NCBI GenBank assembly: GCA_964570625.1
Contig: CAZMYW010000028.1
Span: 48,694-112,693 of the forward strand
DNA length: 64,000 nt
Reading direction: 5' to 3'
From: JBFLXB01 sp964570625
Lineage (GTDB): Bacteria > Nitrospirota > Nitrospiria > 2-01-FULL-66-17
The notes under the pieces are model-generated. The model saw only the letters and a list, made by a program, of their open reading frames with translations. It had not been told where the DNA came from and searched no databases. A program made the position numbers and the translations under genes. Positions 1 to 8,230 of this stretch are shown here, one piece after another (position 1 is the stretch's first letter; every line of letters begins with the position of its first letter).

Positions 1-206
1 AACGCATCGCCGAACGACTTGCCGATGACCATCTTGCAGTCAGCGACGGCTTCCAGCAGCGTCTTGTCGTAGTAGCGGATCGTACGAAACACCACCTCGC
101 TGCCCCGCATGTCGTAGACCACCACCAGCGGCGGCGCGTCGGCGGAATCGGACACGGTACAGTCATCGTTAGCGGCAACCGCCACTTTCTGTTCCACCTC
201 TTTCAT
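1..206 (-). CDS. Hypothetical protein, 5' part only (runs off the left edge)
   Basis: An open frame begins at ATG 206 on the minus strand and continues to base 1, giving 68 codons without a stop. The protein starts MKEVEQKVAVAANDDC and contains VVVYDMRGSEVVFRTIRYYD. The start is supported by a purine-rich GGGGTGGGG tract just upstream and by a promoter-like pair at 265-294. The part after residue 30 resembles small proteins that read out a state or nitrogenase-cofactor-like fold (VVYDMRGSEVVFRTIRYYDKTLLEAVADCKMVIGKS), but this is only an impression. No function is assigned. It is divergent from the small secreted protein at 519. Confidence 0.6.
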   Translation of the reverse strand, partial: MKEVEQKVAVAANDDCTVSDSADAPPLVVVYDMRGSEVVFRTIRYYDKTLLEAVADCKMVIGKSFGDA

Positions 207-264
207 CGCCCCACCCCCGATTCGGAGAAACGCTGAATAGTAAGACCGTCGATCGCGTGCGGTT

Positions 265-294
265 ATTTATAGTCAATTTCCATGGGCGATGCAA
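265..294 (-). promoter_or_regulatory. Possible sigma-70 promoter for the left-edge gene
   Basis: On the minus strand TTGCAT (294-289) is followed by exactly 17 bases and then TATAAA(T) (271-265). The -10 matches the consensus at 5 of 6 bases and the -35 at 3 of 6. It would give a leader of about 50 bases before ATG 206. Confidence 0.4.
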
Positions 295-518
295 CCATTG
301 ACACAACGCTGCCAGCACCAGAGTGCCCCGCAGTTCCCATTTGCCCCTCGATTGAGGACTTTTTCCCCAAGCGCGTCCCGCGAGACGATCGATCCGTCAA
401 AACTATATGGATTTTATAGGTATTTACTGTGGATAAAACTTAGGCGTGTCGCTTGCAATGATTTAACTCAACACATTTCCACCCTCTCACTCGTGACGTT
501 CGTCACAGGAGTTTGCTG
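295..518. other. Intergenic region between divergent genes
   Basis: No credible gene is seen. The stretch 390-475 is clearly richer in A+T than its surroundings and probably holds the promoter of the secreted protein at 519, though I cannot place -35 and -10 boxes with confidence. It includes one DnaA-box-like 9-mer at 428-436. Confidence 0.4.
428..436 (-). promoter_or_regulatory. DnaA-box-like 9-mer
   Basis: TGTGGATAA is the reverse complement of the DnaA consensus TTATCCACA. It lies in an A+T-rich patch. A second exact copy lies at 12901-12909. Single boxes occur by chance or as regulatory sites, and no cluster is present, so this is not an origin. Confidence 0.3.
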
Positions 519-812
519 ATGTCTCGTGCATTGCTTTCCGCTGTGCTGGGCGGCCTCGCCACCCTCTTCGTGGCTCTCCCTTCGGCCGTCGGTGCTGCCG
601 CTGATCCTGCTCCGCTCGCTCCCAAGCGTTTGGTGGTGGACTCGGTGACGGCTCCGGTGTTGTCCGTGGATCAGGCCGCTCTGATGGTCGAAATCGTCCT
701 GGTTCCGGACGGTGAGTACCGTCCGGTTCATCCCGACTCGCTGGACAACACCAGCGAGTCGCCGCTTTCCGGACCGCTCGACGCGACCGGTGACGCGGCC
801 GACAGTCCGTAG
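519..812 (+). CDS. Small secreted protein of unknown function
   Basis: The 97-residue product begins MSRALLSAVLGGLATLFVALPSAVGA, a clear Sec signal peptide with a likely cleavage after VGA (about residue 26). The mature part is about 70 residues, acidic, with the motif DQAALMVEIVLVPDGEYRPVHPDSLD, and has no Cys. ATG 519 was chosen over the upstream TTG at 513 because CAGGAG sits 8 bases before it. The gene is 50 bp upstream of the XRE regulator on the same strand. I do not recognise the family. Confidence 0.6.
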   Translation: MSRALLSAVLGGLATLFVALPSAVGAAADPAPLAPKRLVVDSVTAPVLSVDQAALMVEIVLVPDGEYRPVHPDSLDNTSESPLSGPLDATGDAADSP

Positions 813-862
813 GCGCGGTTCAGCCCTTCCGTCGAGACGCTGGTTCCGCTACAATCCCCGAC

Positions 863-1312
863 ATGCGGTTGGCAGAACGCATCGTGTCTTGGCGCGTGGC
901 GCGCCGGGTGGCGCCGGATGAGCTGGCGCGCCGCGCCGGGATCGAACCAGCGCGCCTGGACCGCATTGAACGCGGGGACGAAGACCCCACCGCCTCGACC
1001 CTCGCGTCTCTCGCTTCCGCCCTGGGTATCCCTGCAGGGTGGTTGCACGACGAGCCCAAGCGATTGCTCGCGCTCATTGCGGACGATGACGAGGAAACGA
1101 CCGAGCCCGATCCCGTGACCACACGGATGCTGGCCGCGGTGGGAGCTGAACGAACGCTCTTCGCCCTGGTTGCCCAACTGGTCTGTTCGGCTGAACCTCG
1201 CCTGGTCCGCGCCGCTGAAGTGAGCCTGCTGAGCCTCGTCAAACAGATTCCACGGACAACGGTCCCGTGGGAGTCCCGCCCGCCCGGTCACTTCGAACCG
1301 CCGAGCGACTGA
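863..1312 (+). CDS. XRE-family helix-turn-helix regulator
   Basis: 149 residues. The N-terminal 60 residues form a Cro/C1-type helix-turn-helix: RIVSWRVARRVAPDELARRAGI, the recognition helix region ARLDRIERGDEDPTASTLAS, and LASALGIPAGWLHD. The C-terminal 85 residues start with an acidic linker (DDDEETTEPD) and continue as a probable helical dimerisation region with no ligand domain I can name. It lies directly upstream of metH, separated by a hairpin repeat element. It may regulate itself or its neighbours, but no operator is evident. Confidence 0.8.
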   Translation: MRLAERIVSWRVARRVAPDELARRAGIEPARLDRIERGDEDPTASTLASLASALGIPAGWLHDEPKRLLALIADDDEETTEPDPVTTRMLAAVGAERTLFALVAQLVCSAEPRLVRAAEVSLLSLVKQIPRTTVPWESRPPGHFEPPSD

Positions 1313-1340
1313 CCTGGGGCGCTCGCTCTTGAATTACATC

Positions 1341-1508
1341 AGCCTGTTCAGCAACGGGCCAGATGCCCCCTTCGGGGACTTCCGACGTTTGGATTTTTGG
1401 AGGTGGGTCGCTAGGCGCCGCGAGCACACGGAGCGGAGCGTACTAACTGCGTACGTGAGCACCGGACGCGCAGCGGCAACGCCGCAGATGGCCCTTGATG
1501 AACAGGCT
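1341..1508 (+). repeat. Dispersed hairpin element, copy 1 (long form)
   Basis: A 168-bp element bounded by imperfect inverted arms: left AGCCTGTTCAGCAACGGG, right (reverse complement) AGCCTGTTCATCAAGGGC. The centre holds the inverted pair GTAC..GTACG around 1441-1455, so the whole unit can fold into one long hairpin. The right half contains the block ACGCCGCAGATGG that all four copies share. It fills the space between the XRE gene and metH. Confidence 0.75.
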
Positions 1509-1551
1509 CCAATGCATAGACGCACACCCAACCCTTTGCTATGATGCCGAC

Positions 1552-4500
1552 ATGACGATCCGCAACTCCGCTGACCAACTTCGCGACCTGCTGACCCGCC
1601 GCATCCTGGTGTTGGATGGGGCGATGGGCACGGTGCTGCAAGGCAAGAATCTCACGGCCGCTGATTTCGGCGGGCCGGAGTACGAGGGGTGCAACGAGTA
1701 TCTCAACCTGACCAAGCCCGACGTGGTGGCCAGCGTGTTCGAGGCCTACTTCGACGCGGGCGCGGACATCGTGGAGACCAACACGTTCGGCGCCACGCCG
1801 ATCGTGCTGGCCGAATATGCCTTGACCGAGAAAGCGCGCGAGATCAACCGCGTCAGCGCGCAGATCGCCCGCCGCGCCGCTGATTCACGTTCGACCCCGG
1901 ACAAGCCACGGTTCGTGGCGGGCTCGATGGGCCCCACGACCAAAACCATCACCGTCACCGGCGGCGTCACGTTCGATCAGCTGGTGGACTCCTTTGCGGT
2001 GCAGGCCGAGGGGTTGATCGAAGGCGGCGTCGATCTGCTGCTGCTCGAAACCGCGCAGGACACGCTCAATCTGAAGGCCGCGGCCATCGGCATCGCCCGC
2101 GCGCAAGCGGCGTTCGGGTCGCGGGTTCCACTCATGGTCTCGGGCACCATCGAACCGATGGGTACCATGCTGGCGGGCCAGGGCGTCGACGCGCTGTATA
2201 CCTCGCTCGAACACGTCGACGTCTTTTCAATCGGCCTCAATTGCGCGACCGGACCGGAATTCATGACCGATCACGTCCGATCACTCGCTGGCCTCGCCAC
2301 GTGCTTCGTCTCGGTTTACCCCAACGCGGGGTTGCCCGACGAGGAAGGCCGTTACGCGGAGACGCCGCAGAGTTTGGCCGCCAAACTCGCCCGCTTCGTG
2401 GACGAGGGCTGGGTGAACATGGTCGGCGGCTGTTGCGGAACGACCCCCGCGCACATCGCCGCGATCGTCGCAATGGTCCAAGGCAAACGCCCGCGGACGC
2501 CTCAGCGTGCGCTGAAGCCTGCTGTGTCGGGGATCGATTTCGTGCTGATCGAGGACGACAACCGGCCGCTCATCGTGGGCGAACGCACCAACGTCATCGG
2601 CAGCCGCAAGTTCAAGGACATGATCATCGACGGCAAGATCGAAGAAGCCGGGGAGATCGGGCGCGCGCAGGCCAAAAACGGCGCACAGATCTTGGACGTG
2701 TGTATGGCCAACCCCGACCGCAACGAGCTGGCCGATATGGAGACCTTCATCAGCGTCCTGACCAAAAAGGTCAAACTGCCGCTGATGATCGACTCGACCG
2801 ATCACATCGTGATTGAGGCCGCGCTTAAGCGATGCCAGGGCAAGTGCATCATCAACTCGATCAACCTCGAGGACGGCGAGGAACGGTTCGAACTCGTCGT
2901 GCCGCTGATCAAGCGCTACGGCGGCGCGGTCGTGGTGGGTTGCATTGACGAAGACCCGCAGCAGGGCATGGGGGTAACGCGCCAGCGCAAACTGGAGATC
3001 GCCCAGCGCTCGTACGATCTGCTGGTAAACAAATACGGCTTGCCCGCGCGCGACATCATTTTCGACGCATTGGTCTTTCCGGTCGGCACCGGCGACGCGA
3101 ACTACATCGGCTCGGCCGTCGAGACGATCGAGGGCATCAAGCTGATCAAGGCCGCGCTCCCCGACACCAAAACCATTCTGGGCATCAGCAACGTCTCGTT
3201 CGGCCTCCCGCCCGCGGGCCGGGAGGTTCTGAATGCGGTCTACCTGTACCACAACGTGAAGGCCGGGCTCGATCTGGCGATCGTGAACGCCGAACGTTTG
3301 GAGCGATATCCGTCGATTCCGGAGGAAGAGCGCAAGCTGGCGGAGGACCTGATTTTCTGGCGCGGCAATGATCCGGTCGCGGCGTTCGCCGCGCACTTCA
3401 AGGGCAGGCAGACGAAAGTCAGGGCGGCCGCCGCCGATCTCCCATTGGACGACCGCTTGGCGCGCTACATCGTCGAAGGCTCGCGCGACGGGTTGGTCGC
3501 GGATCTCGACGAAGCGCTGAAAGCCCGCGCGCCTCTGGCGATCATCAACGGCCCGCTGATGACCGGCATGGACGAGGTCGGGCGCCTCTTCAACAACAAC
3601 GAACTGATCGTCGCCGAAGTGCTGCAGAGTGCCGAGGCGATGAAGGCCTCGGTGCGGCACCTCGAGCAATTCATGGAAAAATCCGAGACCGCGGCCAAGG
3701 CCAAGATCCTGCTCGCCACGGTCAAAGGCGACGTCCACGACATCGGCAAGAATCTGGTGGAAATCATCCTGGGCAACAACGGCTATCACATCGTGAACCT
3801 CGGAATCAAAGTGGCACCGGAAGTGCTCATCGAAGCGTACCGGCGCGAGAAGCCGGACGCAATCGGGCTCTCCGGGCTTCTGGTCAAGTCGGCCCAGCAA
3901 ATGGTCATCACCGCCCAGGACCTTCGCGCCGCGGGCATCGACGTGCCGATCCTGGTGGGCGGCGCGGCGCTGTCGAACAAGTTCACCGCCACGAAGATCG
4001 CGCCGGAATATCCTGGCATCGTGCTCTATGCCAAAGACGCCATGAGCGGCTTGGAACTGGCCAACCAGCTCACCGACGAGCAAGAACGACAGGCCTTGAT
4101 CGCGCGCATCCGTGAAGAACAGCAGTCGATGGTCCGCGGAGCCGCCGCGCCCAAGCCGGTCGCACCGGCTTCCGCGCCTCCCCTCGCACGTTCCACGGTG
4201 CGACGGGACGTGGCGATCCCCGCGCCACCGGATTACGACCGCCACCTGCTGCGAAACGTGCCGCTCGGCGAAGTGTTCGCGTATATCAACCCGATCATGT
4301 TGTACGGCAAACACTTGGGCCTGCGCGGACAGATCGACAAGCTACTCGCCGACAAGGACGAGAAAGCGACCAAACTCCATGAAACGGTCGAAGCGCTGAA
4401 AACCGAAATCGCGGAAAAGAAGTTGATGTCCGCCCACGCGGTGTGGCGGTTCTTTCCCTGCCAGGCGAACGGAGATGATCTGATCCTGTACGATCCCGCT

Positions 4501-5013
4501 CAGCCCGACCGTGTGCTGGAGACATTCACCTTCCCCCGCCAACCAGGGGGGGAACGACTCTGTCTGGCCGACTACTGCCGCGACGCGCAGTCCCGCGAGC
4601 GCGACGCCATCGCCATCTTTGTCGTCACCTGCGGCGTCGGCATTCGAGACCTCTCGCAACGATGGAAAGACGCGGGCGAGTACCTACGCTCCCACGCCCT
4701 GCAGGCCATCGCGGTGGAAGGGGCGGAAGGGCTCGCCGAGTGGTTACACCGTCGGCTGCGGACGTCATGGGGATTCCCCGATCCACCCACCACCACGATC
4801 CGCGACGTCCTCAAGAACAAGTACCAGGGCGTCCGCGTGAGCTTCGGCTACCCCGCCTGCCCCAACCTAGCCGACCAGCGTAAGCTGTTTGCACTGCTGC
4901 AGCCGAAAGACATTGGCATCGAACTCACGGACGGTGATATGATGGACCCTGAGGCTTCGGTATCGGCCCTGGTGTTCCACCATCCCGAAGCTAAATATTT
5001 CCGAGCGGACTGA
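1552..5013 (+). CDS. metH: Cobalamin-dependent methionine synthase
   Basis: 1153 residues, the expected four-module length. It transfers a methyl group from 5-methyltetrahydrofolate via cobalamin to homocysteine in the cytosol. The homocysteine domain comes first (residues 1-325), with zinc ligands Cys231 (GLNCATG) and Cys294-Cys295 (GGCCGTTPAHI). The pterin domain follows (about 340-600, beginning VGERTNVIGSRKF). The B12 cap and Rossmann modules span about 640-880, with the lower-ligand motif DVHDIG at 727-732 (His729). The C-terminal AdoMet reactivation domain carries RVSFGYPACPN near 1095-1105. ATG 1552 is chosen because homology starts right after it, and the upstream extension to 1495 runs into the repeat. 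No cobalamin riboswitch is seen upstream. Confidence 0.97.
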   Translation: MTIRNSADQLRDLLTRRILVLDGAMGTVLQGKNLTAADFGGPEYEGCNEYLNLTKPDVVASVFEAYFDAGADIVETNTFGATPIVLAEYALTEKAREINRVSAQIARRAADSRSTPDKPRFVAGSMGPTTKTITVTGGVTFDQLVDSFAVQAEGLIEGGVDLLLLETAQDTLNLKAAAIGIARAQAAFGSRVPLMVSGTIEPMGTMLAGQGVDALYTSLEHVDVFSIGLNCATGPEFMTDHVRSLAGLATCFVSVYPNAGLPDEEGRYAETPQSLAAKLARFVDEGWVNMVGGCCGTTPAHIAAIVAMVQGKRPRTPQRALKPAVSGIDFVLIEDDNRPLIVGERTNVIGSRKFKDMIIDGKIEEAGEIGRAQAKNGAQILDVCMANPDRNELADMETFISVLTKKVKLPLMIDSTDHIVIEAALKRCQGKCIINSINLEDGEERFELVVPLIKRYGGAVVVGCIDEDPQQGMGVTRQRKLEIAQRSYDLLVNKYGLPARDIIFDALVFPVGTGDANYIGSAVETIEGIKLIKAALPDTKTILGISNVSFGLPPAGREVLNAVYLYHNVKAGLDLAIVNAERLERYPSIPEEERKLAEDLIFWRGNDPVAAFAAHFKGRQTKVRAAAADLPLDDRLARYIVEGSRDGLVADLDEALKARAPLAIINGPLMTGMDEVGRLFNNNELIVAEVLQSAEAMKASVRHLEQFMEKSETAAKAKILLATVKGDVHDIGKNLVEIILGNNGYHIVNLGIKVAPEVLIEAYRREKPDAIGLSGLLVKSAQQMVITAQDLRAAGIDVPILVGGAALSNKFTATKIAPEYPGIVLYAKDAMSGLELANQLTDEQERQALIARIREEQQSMVRGAAAPKPVAPASAPPLARSTVRRDVAIPAPPDYDRHLLRNVPLGEVFAYINPIMLYGKHLGLRGQIDKLLADKDEKATKLHETVEALKTEIAEKKLMSAHAVWRFFPCQANGDDLILYDPAQPDRVLETFTFPRQPGGERLCLADYCRDAQSRERDAIAIFVVTCGVGIRDLSQRWKDAGEYLRSHALQAIAVEGAEGLAEWLHRRLRTSWGFPDPPTTTIRDVLKNKYQGVRVSFGYPACPNLADQRKLFALLQPKDIGIELTDGDMMDPEASVSALVFHHPEAKYFRAD

Positions 5014-5025
5014 CGGCGACGAGCG

Positions 5026-5442
5026 ATGCGCGGCCACGGACTCACGTCGAGGAATATTCGGCGACACACCACGGTCTTACGAGTCGTGGCATCCTCTATC
5101 CGCCGCATCGCTCGCTGGTTCGCCGCTGGTAGGAGCCTTCGTGTCACCGCCGCGGTCCTCCTCCTCGCGTACGTCGGTCTCGCTGGCGAGGCGATCCATT
5201 GCCAGTACTTCCCCGCCGCGTACAACGAGCACTCCGAGCATTCGACTGCCCCGGTTCCAACGACGGATCATGCGACGCACTGTCTCGTGGCGAATCACGC
5301 AGGGTCAGTCACCGTTGATACCAATGGCGCGGCGCCGCTCGAGGCGCTGGCACCGACCCTCTCCATGCTCCCCGATGAGGGGATTTTTCTCCTCTCCAAT
5401 CTCCTCCGGCTGACGCCAGCCCGCGCACCGCCCCTGAGCTAA
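5026..5442 (+). CDS. Small membrane-anchored Cys/His-rich protein, paralogue A
   Basis: 138 residues starting at ATG 5026, 12 bp after the metH stop. A basic N-terminus leads into one hydrophobic segment (VTAAVLLLAYVGLAG). A conserved signature follows: GEAIHCQYF, a His-rich stretch (NEHSEHS), then HATHCLVANH. The paralogue at 7767 has the same signature, so two Cys and about six His are conserved in a periplasmic position. The tail ends ARAPPLS (paralogue ARGPPTA), which recalls DUF2946-type tails. A metal-binding role is inferred. The true start could be downstream, because the first 35 residues have no counterpart in the paralogue. Confidence 0.6.
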   Translation: MRGHGLTSRNIRRHTTVLRVVASSIRRIARWFAAGRSLRVTAAVLLLAYVGLAGEAIHCQYFPAAYNEHSEHSTAPVPTTDHATHCLVANHAGSVTVDTNGAAPLEALAPTLSMLPDEGIFLLSNLLRLTPARAPPLS

Positions 5443-5552
5443 CCCCTCCAACGCGTTTTCGTCCTCGTTGCTGTAGGACTGCGTGGCTTGCGTAGACGTT
5501 GGCGCCAGCGGTAGTCCGTTGCACTTATACTCTCTCAGTAAAGGAGAAGACC

Positions 5553-6392
5553 ATGCAGGGAAAGGTGATCGGCGCTGCCGCACTCACAATCATCCTATCC
5601 GTGTTCACACATGACGCATTCGGCGCACATATTCTCGAGCCCCTAAACACCGAAATCGCCGCGACGACGCCGCGCGGCCGCATGTTCGGGCAGATCGTGT
5701 ACGATTACGCCAAGTTCGAAAATGGGACGACCGTCAAGACTCACCTGCTCCCGGTGGAGTTCGAATTGGGCATTGGCGAACGTACACAGCTTAACCTTGA
5801 AGGCGTAGTCGTCCTCCGCGAGGACACTGCAGGGGTCAATGAAAGCGGGGTCGATGAACTCGCCTTCGGGGTCAAACAGCGCTTTTTGGACGAGGGACGT
5901 GTCGCACCGGATATGGCGTTCGAGGCCGAGTATGTCCCGTCGGCAGGGTTAACCGGTAATCACAAGGCCGTCGCGGCTACGCTGATCCTGTCCAAGAACG
6001 TCACACCGCGGTTCGTCCTGCACGTGAACGGCGGGTACGAACTGGAAACCGAGCGGGAGACCGAGGTCGAAACCGCGCCTGTTGGTAGCGGCGGAGCGGA
6101 TGTGGTCATCGGAATCGAAGAGGAAGCTCACAACGAAGCGACCTGGTTCTACAACGTCGCGCCGATGATCAAAGTCATTCCGGACAAACTGATGGTGCTG
6201 GCGGAGTTCAACGGGCGCACCCAGGCTTCCGGCGACACCGTGATGATCGTCGTGCCGGAAGTCATCGCGGTATTTCAAAGCGACACCAATTTCATGCTCC
6301 AAAACGTCTCGTTCAAGTTCGGCGTCCCGTTCGGATTGACCGATGAGTCGCCGGACTTCGGACTCCAATTCGGAATCTCGAAGTTGTTCTAG
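5553..6392 (+). CDS. Outer-membrane beta-barrel protein (phenol-degradation MetA-like/transporter type)
   Basis: 279 residues. ATG 5553 is chosen because AAGGAG lies 7 bases upstream. The signal peptide is MQGKVIGAAALTIILSVFTHDAFGA. The mature protein is made of alternating amphipathic strands (FGQIVYDYAKFENG, LPVEFELGIGERTQLNLEGVVVL, ATLILSKNVTPRFVLHVNGGYELE) and ends in Phe (GLQFGISKLF), the usual barrel C-terminus. The opening ILEPLNTEIAATTPRGR resembles the Phenol_MetA_deg barrel family. The substrate is unknown. It sits between the Cys/His-rich protein and two unknown envelope proteins, probably as one unit. Confidence 0.65.
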   Translation: MQGKVIGAAALTIILSVFTHDAFGAHILEPLNTEIAATTPRGRMFGQIVYDYAKFENGTTVKTHLLPVEFELGIGERTQLNLEGVVVLREDTAGVNESGVDELAFGVKQRFLDEGRVAPDMAFEAEYVPSAGLTGNHKAVAATLILSKNVTPRFVLHVNGGYELETERETEVETAPVGSGGADVVIGIEEEAHNEATWFYNVAPMIKVIPDKLMVLAEFNGRTQASGDTVMIVVPEVIAVFQSDTNFMLQNVSFKFGVPFGLTDESPDFGLQFGISKLF

Positions 6393-6445
6393 CGCTCGAG
6401 TGGGGGTGGGTGCGAACGCGCCCACCCCCACTCCGGAGAACAGTG

Positions 6446-7120
6446 ATGCAGATACCGACCAAAAACGGATTGATCGCTGTAGGATCGGCTCTGTTGGCCG
6501 TGCTCATCGCGTGGTCACCGATCGCTGCGCACGAGATCGTCGGACAGGTCACCCCGCTGATGATCCACATGAAGCGAGCGCTGCTCCTCGCTGAAAACGG
6601 CAAGGGGCAAGACGCAGTGGCCGAGGCCCGCGCCGTGTACGATGATTTTTCCCACGAAATGGGAATGGGGATGACGATGGAGGGCGCAGGCTTAAAAAGC
6701 ACCGCCGCGCAGATCGATCGAACCTTTGGCACGCAGTTGGGCCAGTCGTTGGAGCAGTCTATCCAACAGAGCAACCCTGAGACCTTGAAAAGGGCCATCC
6801 AAGAACTCGCGTTGCTGTTGATGATCGAGAAATTCGACGCGCTCCAAGCTGGCTTCGGCAAGGGCGCGCTCGACACCCAGCGGACCATGTTCTGGCTCGG
6901 GCGAAACTACTTTTCCTATCTTCTTGAACCCACGCTCGCCGCCAAGGATCCGATCGAAGAGCAACGCCTCGACCGTATGCTGGACGCCATGTTGTATCGG
7001 CTCGAAGACGGAGAACACCAAAGCTTCCTCGATGTGAGACGAAACTTGCTGGGTGGGATCACCACGGCGTTTCACTTAACGCTTCCACACCAAGCCTCGG
7101 CGGGGATACCTCGCGGATGA
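6446..7120 (+). CDS. Predicted periplasmic helical protein of unknown function
   Basis: 224 residues. ATG 6446 is preferred over the longer frame because CCGGAG lies just upstream and the product then starts with a signal peptide (MQIPTKNGLIAVGSALLAVLIAWSPIAA, mature from HEIVGQ). The mature part is helical, with HEMGMGMTMEG near residue 73 and an acidic, Gln-rich middle. No known catalytic motif is seen. The stop overlaps the next start (ATGA at 7117), which indicates translational coupling with the membrane protein. A role in metal or redox handling is only guessed from the neighbours. Confidence 0.6.
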   Translation: MQIPTKNGLIAVGSALLAVLIAWSPIAAHEIVGQVTPLMIHMKRALLLAENGKGQDAVAEARAVYDDFSHEMGMGMTMEGAGLKSTAAQIDRTFGTQLGQSLEQSIQQSNPETLKRAIQELALLLMIEKFDALQAGFGKGALDTQRTMFWLGRNYFSYLLEPTLAAKDPIEEQRLDRMLDAMLYRLEDGEHQSFLDVRRNLLGGITTAFHLTLPHQASAGIPRG

Positions 7121-7692
7121 GCGCCGCGCCGAACGACCCCGTGAGCCGCGTTGACCGGTCCGAAGGGCTCAGGCTTCCTTCACCGTGGGTGATTCTGGCC
7201 TGTCTGGTTCTGTTCGGGTTGGGCGAAACAGCCGGCGCAGCGCTGGGCGGGCTGCCCCAGCCCATCATGGAGATCGCCGGCGCGCTGACCGTGAGTCGAC
7301 CGGACGTTCACGGCTTGTCCGGCGTGCCGGACATCGACCGAGCGATTATCGAAGGCGTGGAGACCGAAGTGCTGGCCCGGGTCCACACGTTTCATCTCCA
7401 CGGACACGGATTGGCCATTGTGGTGTTCCTGTTGACCTTTATCGTGACGAACGCAGGCTTCAGCCCTTGGGTGAGCACGTTGCTGACGACGCTGACGTGC
7501 CTGGGATTACTCTACCCGTTCGGATGGCTGACGATGGCACTGGCGGTGCCGGTGGTGGGTAAGACTCAAGCCTTCCAACTCGCGGAGCGGGCGTTTTTTA
7601 TGCCATTCGGCGGGGCATTCCTGCTCGGCGTATGGCTCATCATTTTCGCCTATACTGTCCATGTCGTCCGTGGCAGACGAAAGCCTGCATGA
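7117..7692 (+). CDS. Integral membrane protein of unknown function
   Basis: 191 residues with about four membrane segments: VILACLVLFGLGETAGAALGG, GLAIVVFLLTFIVTNAG, a pair around LLTTLTCLGLLYPFGWLTMALAVPVVG, and AFLLGVWLIIFAYTVHVV. The sequence HTFHLHGHGLA just before the second segment places three His at the membrane face and could bind heme or metal. The start overlaps the preceding stop. The family is not recognised. Confidence 0.6.
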   Translation: MSAAPNDPVSRVDRSEGLRLPSPWVILACLVLFGLGETAGAALGGLPQPIMEIAGALTVSRPDVHGLSGVPDIDRAIIEGVETEVLARVHTFHLHGHGLAIVVFLLTFIVTNAGFSPWVSTLLTTLTCLGLLYPFGWLTMALAVPVVGKTQAFQLAERAFFMPFGGAFLLGVWLIIFAYTVHVVRGRRKPA

Positions 7693-7766
7693 GGCCAGGG
7701 ATTTCCTTAGAGGATGGTGTCCGAGAGAATGAATCGTGAGTCCTGACGGTTTAGTGGCATAAGGTC

Positions 7767-8108
7767 ATGCAGCCCCCTACCATTCAGCGGAAGTGGGCCA
7801 TCACGGGACGCGCATTGGTCTGCGCCGGGTTGGTCCTCGCTTACTTCGCCTTTGTCGGCGAAGCCATTCACTGCCAGTATTTTGCCGATTCGGCGCACCA
7901 AGAACACGATACGTCGTCGTCCAAACCGATCAGCCATGCGACGCACTGTTTGGTCGCGAATCACGGAACCTCGGCCACGATTCACTCGGCTGAGGTCTCC
8001 GATGAGCCCCCTGCTCAACGAATTGCGTTCATTCTCACCCCGGGCGACGACAGCCATCAGTCCGGGATAGTCCTGTCGGAAGCCGCCAGAGGCCCGCCCA
8101 CCGCGTAG
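7767..8108 (+). CDS. Small membrane-anchored Cys/His-rich protein, paralogue B
   Basis: 113 residues. It has one hydrophobic segment (ALVCAGLVLAYFAFVGEA) followed by GEAIHCQYF, HQEH and HATHCLVANH, matching the protein at 5026 almost exactly through this stretch. The ending ARGPPTA also matches. It precedes tonB-exbB-exbD, PepSY and a receptor remnant, which suggests a periplasmic metal-binding accessory of an uptake system. No ribosome-binding site stands out at ATG 7767. Confidence 0.6.
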   Translation: MQPPTIQRKWAITGRALVCAGLVLAYFAFVGEAIHCQYFADSAHQEHDTSSSKPISHATHCLVANHGTSATIHSAEVSDEPPAQRIAFILTPGDDSHQSGIVLSEAARGPPTA

Positions 8109-8168
8109 TTGCAGTCCCTGTTCGTTTCACCAGTCATCGTCACAACGAACGAGTATTGGAGGCCGGAC

Positions 8169-8218
8169 GCGAGTAATGTCACGCGTTCGCGCCGCGTGAC
8201 TCGCCTCAGATGCGAGTC
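8169..8218 (+). promoter_or_regulatory. Mutually exclusive hairpins in the tonB leader
   Basis: ACTCGC (8199-8204) can pair with GCGAGT at 8169-8174, enclosing the inner stem CACGCG/CGCGTG (8180-8185/8193-8198). Alternatively GACTCGC (8198-8204) pairs with GCGAGTC at 8212-8218. The two folds share the same bases and so exclude each other. The second ends 1-2 bases before the AGGGG ribosome-binding site (about 8220) of tonB. This looks like a switchable leader, but function is inference. Confidence 0.4.
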
Positions 8219-8230
8219 TAGGGGTTGGGA

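Noticed and set aside
1329..1544. Short frames across the hairpin elements (YVSTGRAAATPQM and similar)
   Set aside because: The peptide recurs because the DNA element recurs; starts differ, there is no ribosome-binding site, and the arms covary as RNA or DNA structure rather than as codons.
2281..4314. 677-residue open frame antisense to metH
   Set aside because: It mirrors codon structure of metH on the opposite strand; the protein is His/Arg/Val-rich with no fold or motif, and metH is unmistakable.
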